Of a stretch of DNA of 18,994 nt, positions 7,933-15,619 are shown one piece after another. Source of the DNA: CAYWLQ01 sp964458775 (GTDB lineage Bacteria > Myxococcota_A > Polyangia > JAAYKL01); contig CAYWLQ010000112.1 in assembly GCA_964458775.1 (NCBI GenBank), positions 1 to 18,994 on the forward strand, written 5' to 3'. Both the position numbers and the translations under genes were made by a program. The notes under the pieces were generated by a model that worked only from the letters and a program-made list of their open reading frames with translations, did no database searches and was not told where the DNA came from. The first letter of the stretch is position 1. Each line of letters begins with the position of its first letter.

Positions 7933-9081
7933 TCATCGAATATTATTTCCTATTATTGTCAAACGTTCGGCAAAAAAAGTTGCCAGATAGGATAGAATAA
8001 GACTGTCGTCTTCTGAAAAACCTTCCTCCGAGTTAGTTTTAGTCAACTCAAGAACACCGAAAAGACAGTCGCCGTACTCTATAGGAGTACACAAAATGCA
8101 TTGTCCTTTTGTTTTGTATTTGCAAATTAAAGCTTCTTTTAACACTGATATTGTTGAATGATTTTTGAGGGAAAATTCAATCATCGGGGAGTCTTCGAGG
8201 CTTTGATTTTTAAGCTGTTCTTTGTTGTCAGTATCAAATGATGCTGCAAGTTCCATGATTTCGTTGTTTAGCGGAGTTACCATCAAACATCGACCTTCAG
8301 TAGATTGAATAAGCTCTTTCGCCGCCAAAATGATGTGTTCTGCCAACATGTTCTTGTCGGTAATAGAGAACAAATTTTGGGTCTTTATAAGTGCATCAAC
8401 CAGTTTAGATTTTATTTTTGAATGCTTTTTATTTTCGGTCGGTATTATTCTGTTAAATACTTCATAATTATCAATACAGTATCTGTTGTAAAACAAACCT
8501 TCCTCACCCAACAGCGGAAAGATAATTTTGGGTTTGTCAGAATTCCAACTTTGATAGTTTAAGGAGAGCACGGGGGGAAACCTAAATTTTTTTTTATCTG
8601 AAAGCACTAAAATATGAAGTGAAACAAAAAGGTCTTGGTCCTCTGAATAGTTTTTCAAAACCTCTGCAAAATGAAATTCTGCAATATCAGCAAGATCTTG
8701 TTTGACAACTACATTAGAAATAGAAAGCACACGTTCATGAAATTTGACAGCATTCTTATCAAAAATAAATTCCTCGCAAATCTCAGCCTTCATTTTTGTG
8801 TTTGATATCGACGTATCAAGTCTAGAGGCAAACTTGTTATGTATTGAGGTTTCTGCTTCAAAACTATTTATCCTAAAAGTTCTTTTATATAACGGATCAA
8901 ATGCAGTAACCGAGTTTTCAAAATGCTGAATACATAAAAGACGAGGAGGTATTCCTCCGTCTATTTTTTGTTGAGATAAACCTTCTGAGAGAGCGGCATA
9001 CCAGTCTTTTGCCTTGATCGTTAACACACAAGTCAATTGATTGTGATGGGACGATTCAATATCAATATAGAATATGGGCAT
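7933..9081 (-). CDS. GAF-domain protein with uncharacterised N-terminal domain
   Basis: A 382-residue soluble protein. The last 150 or so residues look like a GAF domain: helix SITDKNMLAEHIILAAKEL, a central strand GRCLMVTP, a variable region, then QCILCTPIEYGDCLFGVLEL and the closing helix of the fold. GAF domains bind small ligands or mediate dimerisation. The N-terminal 80 residues (MPIFYIDIESS, DWYAALSEGL, RLLCIQHFENSV, TFRI) look like a compact alpha/beta domain that I believe recurs in front of GAF domains in myxobacteria-like genomes, but I cannot name it. There is no output domain, so it may act through a partner. I start at 9081, where GGGAG lies eight bases upstream; an in-frame ATG sixteen codons earlier has no such site. 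The spacer to the next gene (7742-7932) shows nothing notable. Confidence 0.75.
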   Translation of the reverse strand: MPIFYIDIESSHHNQLTCVLTIKAKDWYAALSEGLSQQKIDGGIPPRLLCIQHFENSVTAFDPLYKRTFRINSFEAETSIHNKFASRLDTSISNTKMKAEICEEFIFDKNAVKFHERVLSISNVVVKQDLADIAEFHFAEVLKNYSEDQDLFVSLHILVLSDKKKFRFPPVLSLNYQSWNSDKPKIIFPLLGEEGLFYNRYCIDNYEVFNRIIPTENKKHSKIKSKLVDALIKTQNLFSITDKNMLAEHIILAAKELIQSTEGRCLMVTPLNNEIMELAASFDTDNKEQLKNQSLEDSPMIEFSLKNHSTISVLKEALICKYKTKGQCILCTPIEYGDCLFGVLELTKTNSEEGFSEDDSLILSYLATFFAERLTIIGNNIR

Positions 9082-9209
9082 TATCCAAACTCCCGCCGCA
9101 TTACGGCATAAAATCATTAGCAACAGCATTTTGCCAGATTTGTTACTCTTTCGTCACAGCAATGTTACCTTAAGCCGTTACAAATATATTAGGAAAAATG
9201 AGGTGAGAA

Positions 9210-9302
9210 ATGAACGATAATAAAAGATTACAATACCAAATGGCGGTTATATCCGCAATGATGTTTGTGTCCCTTTTAGGCGCCGCGTTTTTCGGCAGCT
9301 AA
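9210..9302 (+). CDS. 30-residue putative single-pass membrane peptide
   Basis: A small ORF divergent from the GAF gene. AGGTGAG lies three to four bases before the ATG, a near-ideal ribosome binding site that random ORFs seldom have. The first ten residues are polar (MNDNKRLQYQ) and residues 11-29 are hydrophobic with small residues (MAVISAMMFVSLLGAAFFG), enough to cross the membrane once. It ends with Ser30 and TAA. I do not recognise the peptide. It could be a small membrane protein that tunes a larger partner, or a leader peptide, although no plus-strand gene follows it. Confidence 0.5.
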   Translation: MNDNKRLQYQMAVISAMMFVSLLGAAFFGS

Positions 9303-9348
9303 AAAGAAAATTGGCAGTCGGTTTGAGAGGCTCTTTTTGAAAATCACT

Positions 9349-10806
9349 CTATTTATTGGAAACACCTGCAAACACAGCTGTTAGACCTTCTAAGGCAGGT
9401 CGTTTTACTCTATCAATATCAACCAGCCCCCACCATTCTTCGTTAAATGTATTATCAGGATATGGTCCGCCGCCCGGAGCGATACCTCCGTTATCTTGAA
9501 CAGATGGGTCACCTCCTTCTGCTTTCCACCATTCGTCTGCCCATTCAAAAACAGTTCCTCCCGAACAAGGTCCTCCCTTCAAGGTTGAGTTTTCTATTAT
9601 TTCCTGTGACAAACTTGTAACCGCATGCCTTTGACTGACAGGATCATAAGCGTTTACCTCCGGCAAAGCATTAAAAGCATCCGCACCGTATTCTCCCATA
9701 AACATCGGTTTGTCAGAAACTGCTGCCCATAATTCAAAGAGATTGCCGAAGCTTATACCTCTATAGGCGTTAATTCCCCATACGTCGATATCAGGCATGG
9801 CATCAACAGTTTCAACACTCGGTACCTCACCGTATATCGTTGCAATCGGATGAGTGTCGTCAATAGAGCGAATAAGAGCGGCAGCTTCGTTTATTCTTTC
9901 CACAGTAGCGCCATGAGACAAATTTACATACAAACCGTTATAGTTCCATTCGTTTCCGATTACCCACATTAGAATCGCAGGATGGTCTTTTACTGCGTTT
10001 ACACGAGAAACAACTGTGCTTACCTCCGCACCGCCCCAAGGATATACCGTATTGAGAATGTAGATTCCCGACTCATACAGAGCATCAAGTACGGAGGTAT
10101 CTGTGACAGGTTCATAAGTTCGAACAACATTGATTCCGGCTTCCTTCATCATCGGAATGTCAACAGCTCCGAGACCTTCATAGTTCAAACCCTCCGGATG
10201 CACGGAACCTTTGGGCACAGGATTCCAACAAACGCCTTTTAGAAAAAAAATTTCTCCGTCAATCAAGATATTGCGACCGTCAATGCTTATTCCAAACGGT
10301 TTTGTTTGTTCTGTGTCTGAGTCGGTATCCTCAACATATGTATCTGTGTCAAAATTGGCATGCGTATCGGTATCGGAGTCAGAGTTTATATCAGAGCCTG
10401 TGTCTGTATCGGTGTCTGCATCTGTATCTGCATCTGTGTCTGTATCGGTATCTGCATCTGTGTCTGTATCGGTATCTCCGTCGGTATCTCCATCTGTATC
10501 CGTATCGGCATCTGCATCTGTATCTGCATCTGTATCTGCATCTGTATCCGTATCGGTATCTGCATCTGTGTCTGTATCGGTATCTGCATCTGTATCTGCA
10601 TCTGTATCCGTATCGGTATCTGCATCTACATCTGCATCTGCATCTGCATCGGCATCTGCATCGGCATCGGCATCGGCATCTGTAGCGGTATTAGGCACTT
10701 CCGTAGTACTGTCAGTTTCGACTATGTCCAGATACACAACATCTCTACCGCAAAAAGAAGCTGACAGAAAAAGCAAAGCAACACAAAGAAATTTTAACTT
10801 ACACAT
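9349..10806 (-). CDS. exported clan GH-A glycosidase with long Asp-rich linker
   Basis: A 485-residue exported protein in three parts. Residues 1-19 are a signal peptide (KLKFLCVALLFLSASFC); Cys19 could be a lipidation site but Phe before it is unusual. Residues 43-163 form a linker in which Asp alternates with Ala, Thr, Gly or Ser. Residues 168-485 are a TIM-barrel glycoside hydrolase: FFLKGVCWNPVPKG and AGINVVRTYEPV at the start, acid/base Glu286 in IGNEWN, and nucleophile Glu372 in MGEYGAD, the paired glutamates of clan GH-A (GH2 barrels, GH5 and GH72 share this layout). Substrate is unknown. I start at 10806, with GAGGTG upstream, rather than at 10863, where an ATG overlaps the sucD stop but has no ribosome binding site. 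It lies 53 bases past sucD and may be co-transcribed. Confidence 0.85.
   Translation of the reverse strand: MCKLKFLCVALLFLSASFCGRDVVYLDIVETDSTTEVPNTATDADADADADADADADADVDADTDTDTDADTDADTDTDTDADTDTDTDADTDADTDADADTDTDGDTDGDTDTDTDADTDTDTDADTDADTDTDTGSDINSDSDTDTHANFDTDTYVEDTDSDTEQTKPFGISIDGRNILIDGEIFFLKGVCWNPVPKGSVHPEGLNYEGLGAVDIPMMKEAGINVVRTYEPVTDTSVLDALYESGIYILNTVYPWGGAEVSTVVSRVNAVKDHPAILMWVIGNEWNYNGLYVNLSHGATVERINEAAALIRSIDDTHPIATIYGEVPSVETVDAMPDIDVWGINAYRGISFGNLFELWAAVSDKPMFMGEYGADAFNALPEVNAYDPVSQRHAVTSLSQEIIENSTLKGGPCSGGTVFEWADEWWKAEGGDPSVQDNGGIAPGGGPYPDNTFNEEWWGLVDIDRVKRPALEGLTAVFAGVSNK
10318..10680. repeat. hexanucleotide low-complexity tract coding (Asp-X)n
   Basis: About 360 bases built from a 6-base unit (minus strand GAY plus GCN, ACN or GGN), with longer 12- and 24-base blocks repeated inside. 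It encodes residues 43-163 of the glycosidase. Codons vary (GAT/GAC, GCA/GCC, ACA/ACC/ACG), showing selection for the protein pattern and not just recent DNA duplication. The tract leaves several other frames open and creates spurious antisense ORFs. Confidence 0.9.
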
Positions 10807-10859
10807 TGCACACCTCAGGGCTGTTCTATTCTCGTTATCTTGCTGTTTTTTGAGACCTT

Positions 10860-11732
10860 TCATAATAGTATTGAAAGAGTCGACGCTATTCTAGAAGGAG
10901 CTTCTACAATAACTGCTCCTGCCGCACGAAGGCACTCAAGTTTATCAGACGCTTTGCCTTTGCCTCCTGATATTACAGCTCCGGCATGTCCCATTCTTTT
11001 TCCGGGAGGAGCGGTAAGTCCGGCAATATAGCAGATTACTTTTTTCTTCATATTTTCTTTTATAAATGTTGCAGCTTTCTCTTCTGCGGAGCCTCCGATC
11101 TCACCGATCAGAACCACTGCATCTGTCTCACTATCTTCCTCAAACATAGACAGCACATCCACAAAATCTATACCTCCAACAGGATCTCCTCCTATTCCGA
11201 TACAAGTTGATTGACCGTAACCGGCAATTCTAAGCTGTCTAATCGCTTCATAGGTTAAAGTGCCCGAACGAGAGACAACACCTATATTTCCTGAAACAGC
11301 TTCTCGATGAGGAATTATCCCCAATTTTTGAGAAATAGACGGCGCTATTATTCCCGGACAATTGGGACCGATAAGACGAGACTTTGTTGTGTTTAGAAAT
11401 TTAACAACCTCAAGCATGTCCAGAACAGGAATACCCTCTGTAATACACACTATAAGTTCAATCTTAGCTGATGCCGCCTCCATTATTGCATCACCTGCAA
11501 AAGGAGCCGGCACGAATATTACTGTTGCATTTGCCTCAGTATTCTCAACAGCATCTTCTACTGTATCAAAAACAGGAATTCTTCCCTCAAAAAGCTCTCC
11601 GCCTTTTCCCGGAGTAACTCCCCCTACAATTTTTGTGCCTGCTTCAAGCATTTGTATTGTATGAAAAGCTCCCGCCTTGCCTGTAATTCCTTGTACCAAC
11701 ACTTTGGTATTTGAGTTGACTAAAATAGCCAT
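10860..11732 (-). CDS. sucD: succinyl-CoA ligase (ADP/GDP-forming) alpha subunit
   Basis: The alpha subunit binds CoA and carries the phosphohistidine in the TCA-cycle step joining succinyl-CoA to succinate plus nucleoside triphosphate. At 290 residues it has normal length. Seen: CoA-binding Rossmann motifs GITGKAGAFHT (15-25) and GGVTPGKGG (37-45), GPNCPGII, the GIGGDPVGG segment, and active-site His249 in MGHAGAVISGGKGKA. GGGAGG lies five bases before the chosen start; ATGs further upstream lack such a site. The partner sucC, normally directly upstream, is absent: the upstream side is a 171-base divergent promoter region shared with the SBP-like gene. The beta subunit must therefore be elsewhere, unless this copy serves another acyl-CoA ligase. 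Confidence 0.93.
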   Translation of the reverse strand: MAILVNSNTKVLVQGITGKAGAFHTIQMLEAGTKIVGGVTPGKGGELFEGRIPVFDTVEDAVENTEANATVIFVPAPFAGDAIMEAASAKIELIVCITEGIPVLDMLEVVKFLNTTKSRLIGPNCPGIIAPSISQKLGIIPHREAVSGNIGVVSRSGTLTYEAIRQLRIAGYGQSTCIGIGGDPVGGIDFVDVLSMFEEDSETDAVVLIGEIGGSAEEKAATFIKENMKKKVICYIAGLTAPPGKRMGHAGAVISGGKGKASDKLECLRAAGAVIVEAPSRIASTLSILL

Positions 11733-11903
11733 TAAACCTCCCGCAAATCGAACCATAATACTGTTTCTACTCAAATAGATAGTGCTTTTGTACGAACAAA
11801 AATAAGAGTTTGTTTTGTTATTGTCACAAGAGATATTGTAAGGATTATTGTAATGTGAGAAATGTATATATAGGTTGGTTTTTTATTTGGGAGACCGGTT
11901 CAT

Positions 11904-13121
11904 ATGAAAACTCTAAATTTTTCCGTTGCAGAACATTTTCCCGATGCAGATGCTTTTTTCAAAAACCTATCAAAAACTTGTGAAAACAAGTCGTTAGGTA
12001 TTTCAACACAAACTGTGCCTTGGCAGATTATGTGGTCCTATTTGCAACGCACCCTTATCAGTACTGAACCTTTTGATGTATCAGAAGTCGGCAGTACTTG
12101 GGTGGCAAGCTTTGCTGATATTGATGCTCTTTGCGAATTCGACAATATAGATTTATTAGAAATTGACGCTCCTAACCGATTTGTTGATTCTGCTTGGCAA
12201 AGCACTTCTCTAATAAAAGACTCCAGAATATTGTCAATTCCTTGGATGGTGGATACCCGAGTAATCTTTTATTGGAAAGACATCCTCAAAAGCGCAAATA
12301 TAGATGAAGAAGATGCATTTACGACACCTGCTCGTATGAATGAAACTTTAGCAAAATTGAAATCAGCATCAAAACCGACCTTGGCAATACCGACCTTTGC
12401 GGTAACCAACACGGTTCATCAAATCGCATCATGGTTGAGATCCACGGGTGCGGATTTCTTAAATGAAAACGCAACAGCAACAGCATTTTGTAATGAACAA
12501 GCTGTTGAAGGAATAATTTCATATTTTGAACTGGTTAAGTATCTTACCAGAAAATACGATTCTTTTGATATCGTATTGGAATCGTTCCAAACAAAAAAAG
12601 CAGCCGTTATGATAAGCGGTCCTTGGTTTATCCGCTATCTCAAGCTTCACGGAGCAACAGAAAAATATTTAGCCAATCTGGGTATCGCTTTGCCTCCCGG
12701 ACCTCCTTTTGTCGGCGGTTCAAATCTTGTTATTTGGAAAAGAGAAGATGCTAAACGTTCAAATGATGCTGTTGAGTGGGTAAGACACCTAACTTCAACC
12801 GAATCTCTAAAAAAGGTATGTGAGATTACCGGATTATTGCCGGCAGTTAAGGGATTGCTTTCACCTGAAAACGGAAACGGCAATCAATTTCAAGAAATAT
12901 TCGCAAAAGCTCTTAAAAACGGCAGACCTCTTCCCCAAGTAGCTTTTTGGGGTGCTATAGAAGCAGAATTGGTTCGGGTTTTCGGCAACATTTGGAGTGA
13001 TTTAAAAGAAGACCCAAGATATACAGTCCGCAGTGTTGTTTTGTCTCATCTCGAACCGATGGCACAAATCTTTGATGACAAACTATACAGACACTCCATC
13101 GCCCCCAAAGCTCCGGCCTAG
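11904..13121 (+). CDS. SBP-fold protein without signal peptide, possible cytoplasmic sensor
   Basis: A 405-residue homologue of carbohydrate-type ABC solute-binding proteins (family 1). Family text is clear: DVSEVGSTW (58-66), IPWMVDTRVIFYW (112-124), AAVMISGPW (233-241) and VGGSNLVIW (270-278), with the usual two-lobe order. There is no signal peptide or lipobox: the protein begins MKTLNFSVAEHF, directly in the first strand, and the frame upstream is closed by TAG at 11871 with no other start. So it should stay in the cytoplasm. No permease or ATPase gene is near. GGGAG lies about ten bases before the ATG, rather far. I infer a ligand-sensing role rather than transport. It is divergent from sucD and 75 bases before the transglycosylase gene. 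Confidence 0.8.
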   Translation: MKTLNFSVAEHFPDADAFFKNLSKTCENKSLGISTQTVPWQIMWSYLQRTLISTEPFDVSEVGSTWVASFADIDALCEFDNIDLLEIDAPNRFVDSAWQSTSLIKDSRILSIPWMVDTRVIFYWKDILKSANIDEEDAFTTPARMNETLAKLKSASKPTLAIPTFAVTNTVHQIASWLRSTGADFLNENATATAFCNEQAVEGIISYFELVKYLTRKYDSFDIVLESFQTKKAAVMISGPWFIRYLKLHGATEKYLANLGIALPPGPPFVGGSNLVIWKREDAKRSNDAVEWVRHLTSTESLKKVCEITGLLPAVKGLLSPENGNGNQFQEIFAKALKNGRPLPQVAFWGAIEAELVRVFGNIWSDLKEDPRYTVRSVVLSHLEPMAQIFDDKLYRHSIAPKAPA

Positions 13122-13196
13122 AAAAATACATTGTATAAAAAGGCTTTCTTATGCAAAAACTGGACACCTTGCATTGTGCTTGGTTATTCTAAAATA

Positions 13197-13826
13197 ATGA
13201 GACGAAGGATTCTTATTTCAATAGCCGTTCTAGTTTATGTGATTTTGTTGTGCGGAATCTCCATTGCTGACATCTATTCAAAAGAAGACAAAGACGGAAC
13301 AATTCATTTTACAAATCTCCGTCCTTCGGCTCAAGAAAGAGGAAAATACAAGGTCTATCTTAAGACTCCGGCAAATCGAATGGCACGCCCGGGCGTAGTT
13401 CCTGTACCGGCTACAAGTACGGATCCCGCTCGCTATTCTCGATATGATGCATCGATTCAAGAGGCTTCACGCACCTTTTCCGTACCCGAAACTTTTATTA
13501 GAGCAATAATAAAAGTTGAGTCCGACTATGATCCCAGGGTTGTTTCAGTTGCAGGTGCAGAAGGGTTAATGCAACTAATGCCGGGAACAGCCAAACGAAT
13601 GAATGTAAAAGATTCATTTGACCCTCACGATAATATAATGGGAGGAACTAGGTATCTTCGCTATTTGGCCAACATGTTTAGCGGCGATATGGTTTTAACC
13701 ATTGCAGGTTATCATGCAGGAGAAGGCGCGGTGCTCAAATACAAAGGTGTTCCGCCCTACTCTTCTACTCACGGCTATATTAAAAAAGTTCTTAGATTTT
13801 ATAACCAATACAAAAACAAGAAATAG
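13197..13826 (+). CDS. lytic transglycosylase (SLT/MltE type) with DUF4124-like N-terminus
   Basis: A 209-residue periplasmic enzyme that cleaves peptidoglycan glycan strands, forming 1,6-anhydro ends. Residues 1-26 are a signal peptide or membrane anchor (RRRILISIAVLVYVILLCGISIA without a clear lipobox Cys). Residues 26-42 (DIYSKEDKDGTIHFTNL) match the small DUF4124-type motif often found before SLT domains. The SLT domain spans 80-205: catalytic Glu108 in IIKVESDYDP, GLMQLMPGTA (123-132), FDPHDNIMGGTRYL and GYHAGEGAV (171-179; most relatives have AYNAG). The start at 13197 puts the signal peptide at the N-terminus; a TTG 22 codons earlier would hide it. The ribosome binding site is weak. 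The gene is convergent with hcp, with only four bases between the two stop codons. Confidence 0.9.
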   Translation: MRRRILISIAVLVYVILLCGISIADIYSKEDKDGTIHFTNLRPSAQERGKYKVYLKTPANRMARPGVVPVPATSTDPARYSRYDASIQEASRTFSVPETFIRAIIKVESDYDPRVVSVAGAEGLMQLMPGTAKRMNVKDSFDPHDNIMGGTRYLRYLANMFSGDMVLTIAGYHAGEGAVLKYKGVPPYSSTHGYIKKVLRFYNQYKNKK

Positions 13827-13830
13827 ATTC

Positions 13831-15477
13831 CTAACCCAAAGCAGCTCGCAAATCTTCGTCGACAGTACTGATAGGCGCGATATTAAAGTTTTCAACCAAA
13901 ACCTTTAGTACCGGTGCGGTCACAAAAGCGGGAAGACTGGGACCTAGTTTCATATTCTTAATCCCTAAGTGAAGCAGTGTAAGAAGGATACACACAGCTT
14001 TTTGCTCATACCAACTAAGAATAAAAGAAAGCGGCAGACTGTTGACATCTGTGTTAAACGCATTGGCTAAAGCAACAGCTATCTGTATTGCAGAGTAAGC
14101 ATCGTTGCACTGTCCGATATCCAACAACCTCGGAATGCCTCCGATATCCCCCATGTCCATCTTGTTGAATCGATATTTGCCGCATGCCAAGGTAAGAATT
14201 ATTGTGTCCTTGGGAGCCTTCTCAGCAAATTCTGTATAGTAGTTTCTTCCTGATTTCGCTCCGTCACATCCCCCCACTAAGAAGAAATGCTTAACAGCGC
14301 CGGTTTTTACAGCTTCGATAACCTTGTCTGCAACGCTCAGTACAGCATTTCGACCGAATCCGACCGTAATGGTTTTGTTACTTCCGTCCGAGGTAAATCC
14401 CGGAGCAGCTTTTGCAGCTTCGATTACAGGAGCAAAATTTCTATCCGCAATATGTTCCACTCCGGGCCACGCCACCAGACCGCAGGTAAATATTCTTGCT
14501 TTGTAGGTATCTTTGGGTTTTTGAATGCAATTAGTGGTCATTAAAATTGCACCCGGAAACTCGTCAAACTCTTTTTTCTGATCCTGCCAAGCGCCTCCGT
14601 AGTTGCCTGCAAGGTGTTTGTATTTCTTTAGTCCCGGATATCCGTGACAAGGAAGCATCTCTCCGTGTGTGTAGACGTTTATACCCGTTCCTTCTGTTTG
14701 CTGAAGCAAAGCATCCAGATCTTTTAAGTCATGTCCTGAAACCAAAATTGCCTTGCCTTGTTTGGGTTCGATACGCACTGCTGTCGGCTCCGGATGACCG
14801 TAGGCTTCTGTGTTGGCCGCATCTAAAAGTCCCATAACCTTTAAGTTGATTTCACCGACTTTAAGCGCCATTCCGGTCAAAGCCTCAACCGACTGCTCAC
14901 GACATAAGAAATCTAATGCCTGATGAAAAAACGCATATACCTCGTCATCTTCTTTACCCAAGATCATTGCGTGATCAGCATAGGCGGCCATACCTTTTAG
15001 TCCGTAGGTAATAAGCTCTTCCAAACCTACAGCATCCTCGCCTTGAGCTTTTGTCCTGGCCGGAATGCCGATTCTTTCATACAAGGACAAAATACTGCTT
15101 CGATCTCGAGGAACAAAAACCTCCGCAATACCTTTTGCTTTATCAGGCGTTTTCCCTGCTTTTTGAGCCGCATTTTCGTAAAGAGCCTTTGCCTTTTCAC
15201 GAATCGAAACCCCCTGTAAAACAAGATCCTCCAGCCTATTTGAGTCAAAATTTACATTAGTAACTGTTGAGAACAAAGAACTGACAACAAATCTATCTAT
15301 AGCAATATCAGATACACCCAACTCACGAGCCCTTGTTGCATAAAAAGAAATGCTTTTGGCAACGAGAAGAAGCACATCCTGCAATGCCGAGACTTCGGGC
15401 TCTTTGCCGCATACTCCCTTTACTGTGCATCCGGTTCCTTTAGCTGTCTGCTCACACTGATAACAAAACATATCCAT
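13831..15477 (-). CDS. hcp: hydroxylamine reductase / hybrid cluster protein
   Basis: Hcp carries an Fe-S cluster and an Fe-S-O hybrid cluster and reduces hydroxylamine or, in current views, nitric oxide; it protects anaerobes from nitrosative stress. The 548-residue length is normal. The N-terminal cluster ligands are Cys5, Cys8, Cys17 and Cys23 (CX2CX8CX5C), the spacing of the anaerobe-type proteins. Hybrid-cluster ligands are recognisable in VSGHDLKD (His), YTHGEMLPCHGYP (Glu), TTNCIQKP, FTCGLVAWPG, GGCDGAKSGRN, LACGKYRFN and DIGQCNDAYSAIQIA. AAAGGAGA lies eight bases upstream of the ATG. No reductase (hcr) or HcpR-type regulator gene is adjacent, and I see no clear Fnr or HcpR box in the 140-base upstream region. 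Confidence 0.96.
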   Translation of the reverse strand: MDMFCYQCEQTAKGTGCTVKGVCGKEPEVSALQDVLLLVAKSISFYATRARELGVSDIAIDRFVVSSLFSTVTNVNFDSNRLEDLVLQGVSIREKAKALYENAAQKAGKTPDKAKGIAEVFVPRDRSSILSLYERIGIPARTKAQGEDAVGLEELITYGLKGMAAYADHAMILGKEDDEVYAFFHQALDFLCREQSVEALTGMALKVGEINLKVMGLLDAANTEAYGHPEPTAVRIEPKQGKAILVSGHDLKDLDALLQQTEGTGINVYTHGEMLPCHGYPGLKKYKHLAGNYGGAWQDQKKEFDEFPGAILMTTNCIQKPKDTYKARIFTCGLVAWPGVEHIADRNFAPVIEAAKAAPGFTSDGSNKTITVGFGRNAVLSVADKVIEAVKTGAVKHFFLVGGCDGAKSGRNYYTEFAEKAPKDTIILTLACGKYRFNKMDMGDIGGIPRLLDIGQCNDAYSAIQIAVALANAFNTDVNSLPLSFILSWYEQKAVCILLTLLHLGIKNMKLGPSLPAFVTAPVLKVLVENFNIAPISTVDEDLRAALG

Positions 15478-15565
15478 GAATAATCTCCTTTCTTATCGAC
15501 CTTAACATAAAGTTGTTTTTCGTACTGAAAAAGCCTGCATCCGTATTTCGGTACCGTTATACCTT

Positions 15566-15599
15566 AATAACAGCCGGCGTCAACCTGACACCTGTTATT
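15566..15599. repeat. imperfect hairpin between the REC-GGDEF and hcp genes
   Basis: AATAACA and TGTTATT pair at the base, a GCC bulge follows on one side, then GGCGTC pairs with GACACC with one mismatch around a 5-base loop. It lies about 20 bases past the REC-GGDEF stop and about 90 bases before the hcp start. The T-run (seven T) is on the plus side, where no gene reads in, while the minus side continues TTATTAAGG. It may be a weak terminator or a regulatory structure for hcp. Confidence 0.4.
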
Positions 15600-15619
15600 T
15601 TTTTAATTTTTCTATGGAA

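Noticed and set aside
10860..10863. Glycosidase start at 10863 with an ATGA overlap to sucD
   Set aside because: No ribosome binding site precedes it and it would put a polar 19-residue extension before the signal peptide; the ATG at 10806 has GAGGTG.
10211..10894. Long Ser-Val-rich and Cys-Ile-rich ORFs on the plus strand, plus one in another minus frame, opposite the glycosidase
   Set aside because: They are open only because the 6-base repeat contains no stop codon in these frames; they lack start signals and overlap a well-supported gene.
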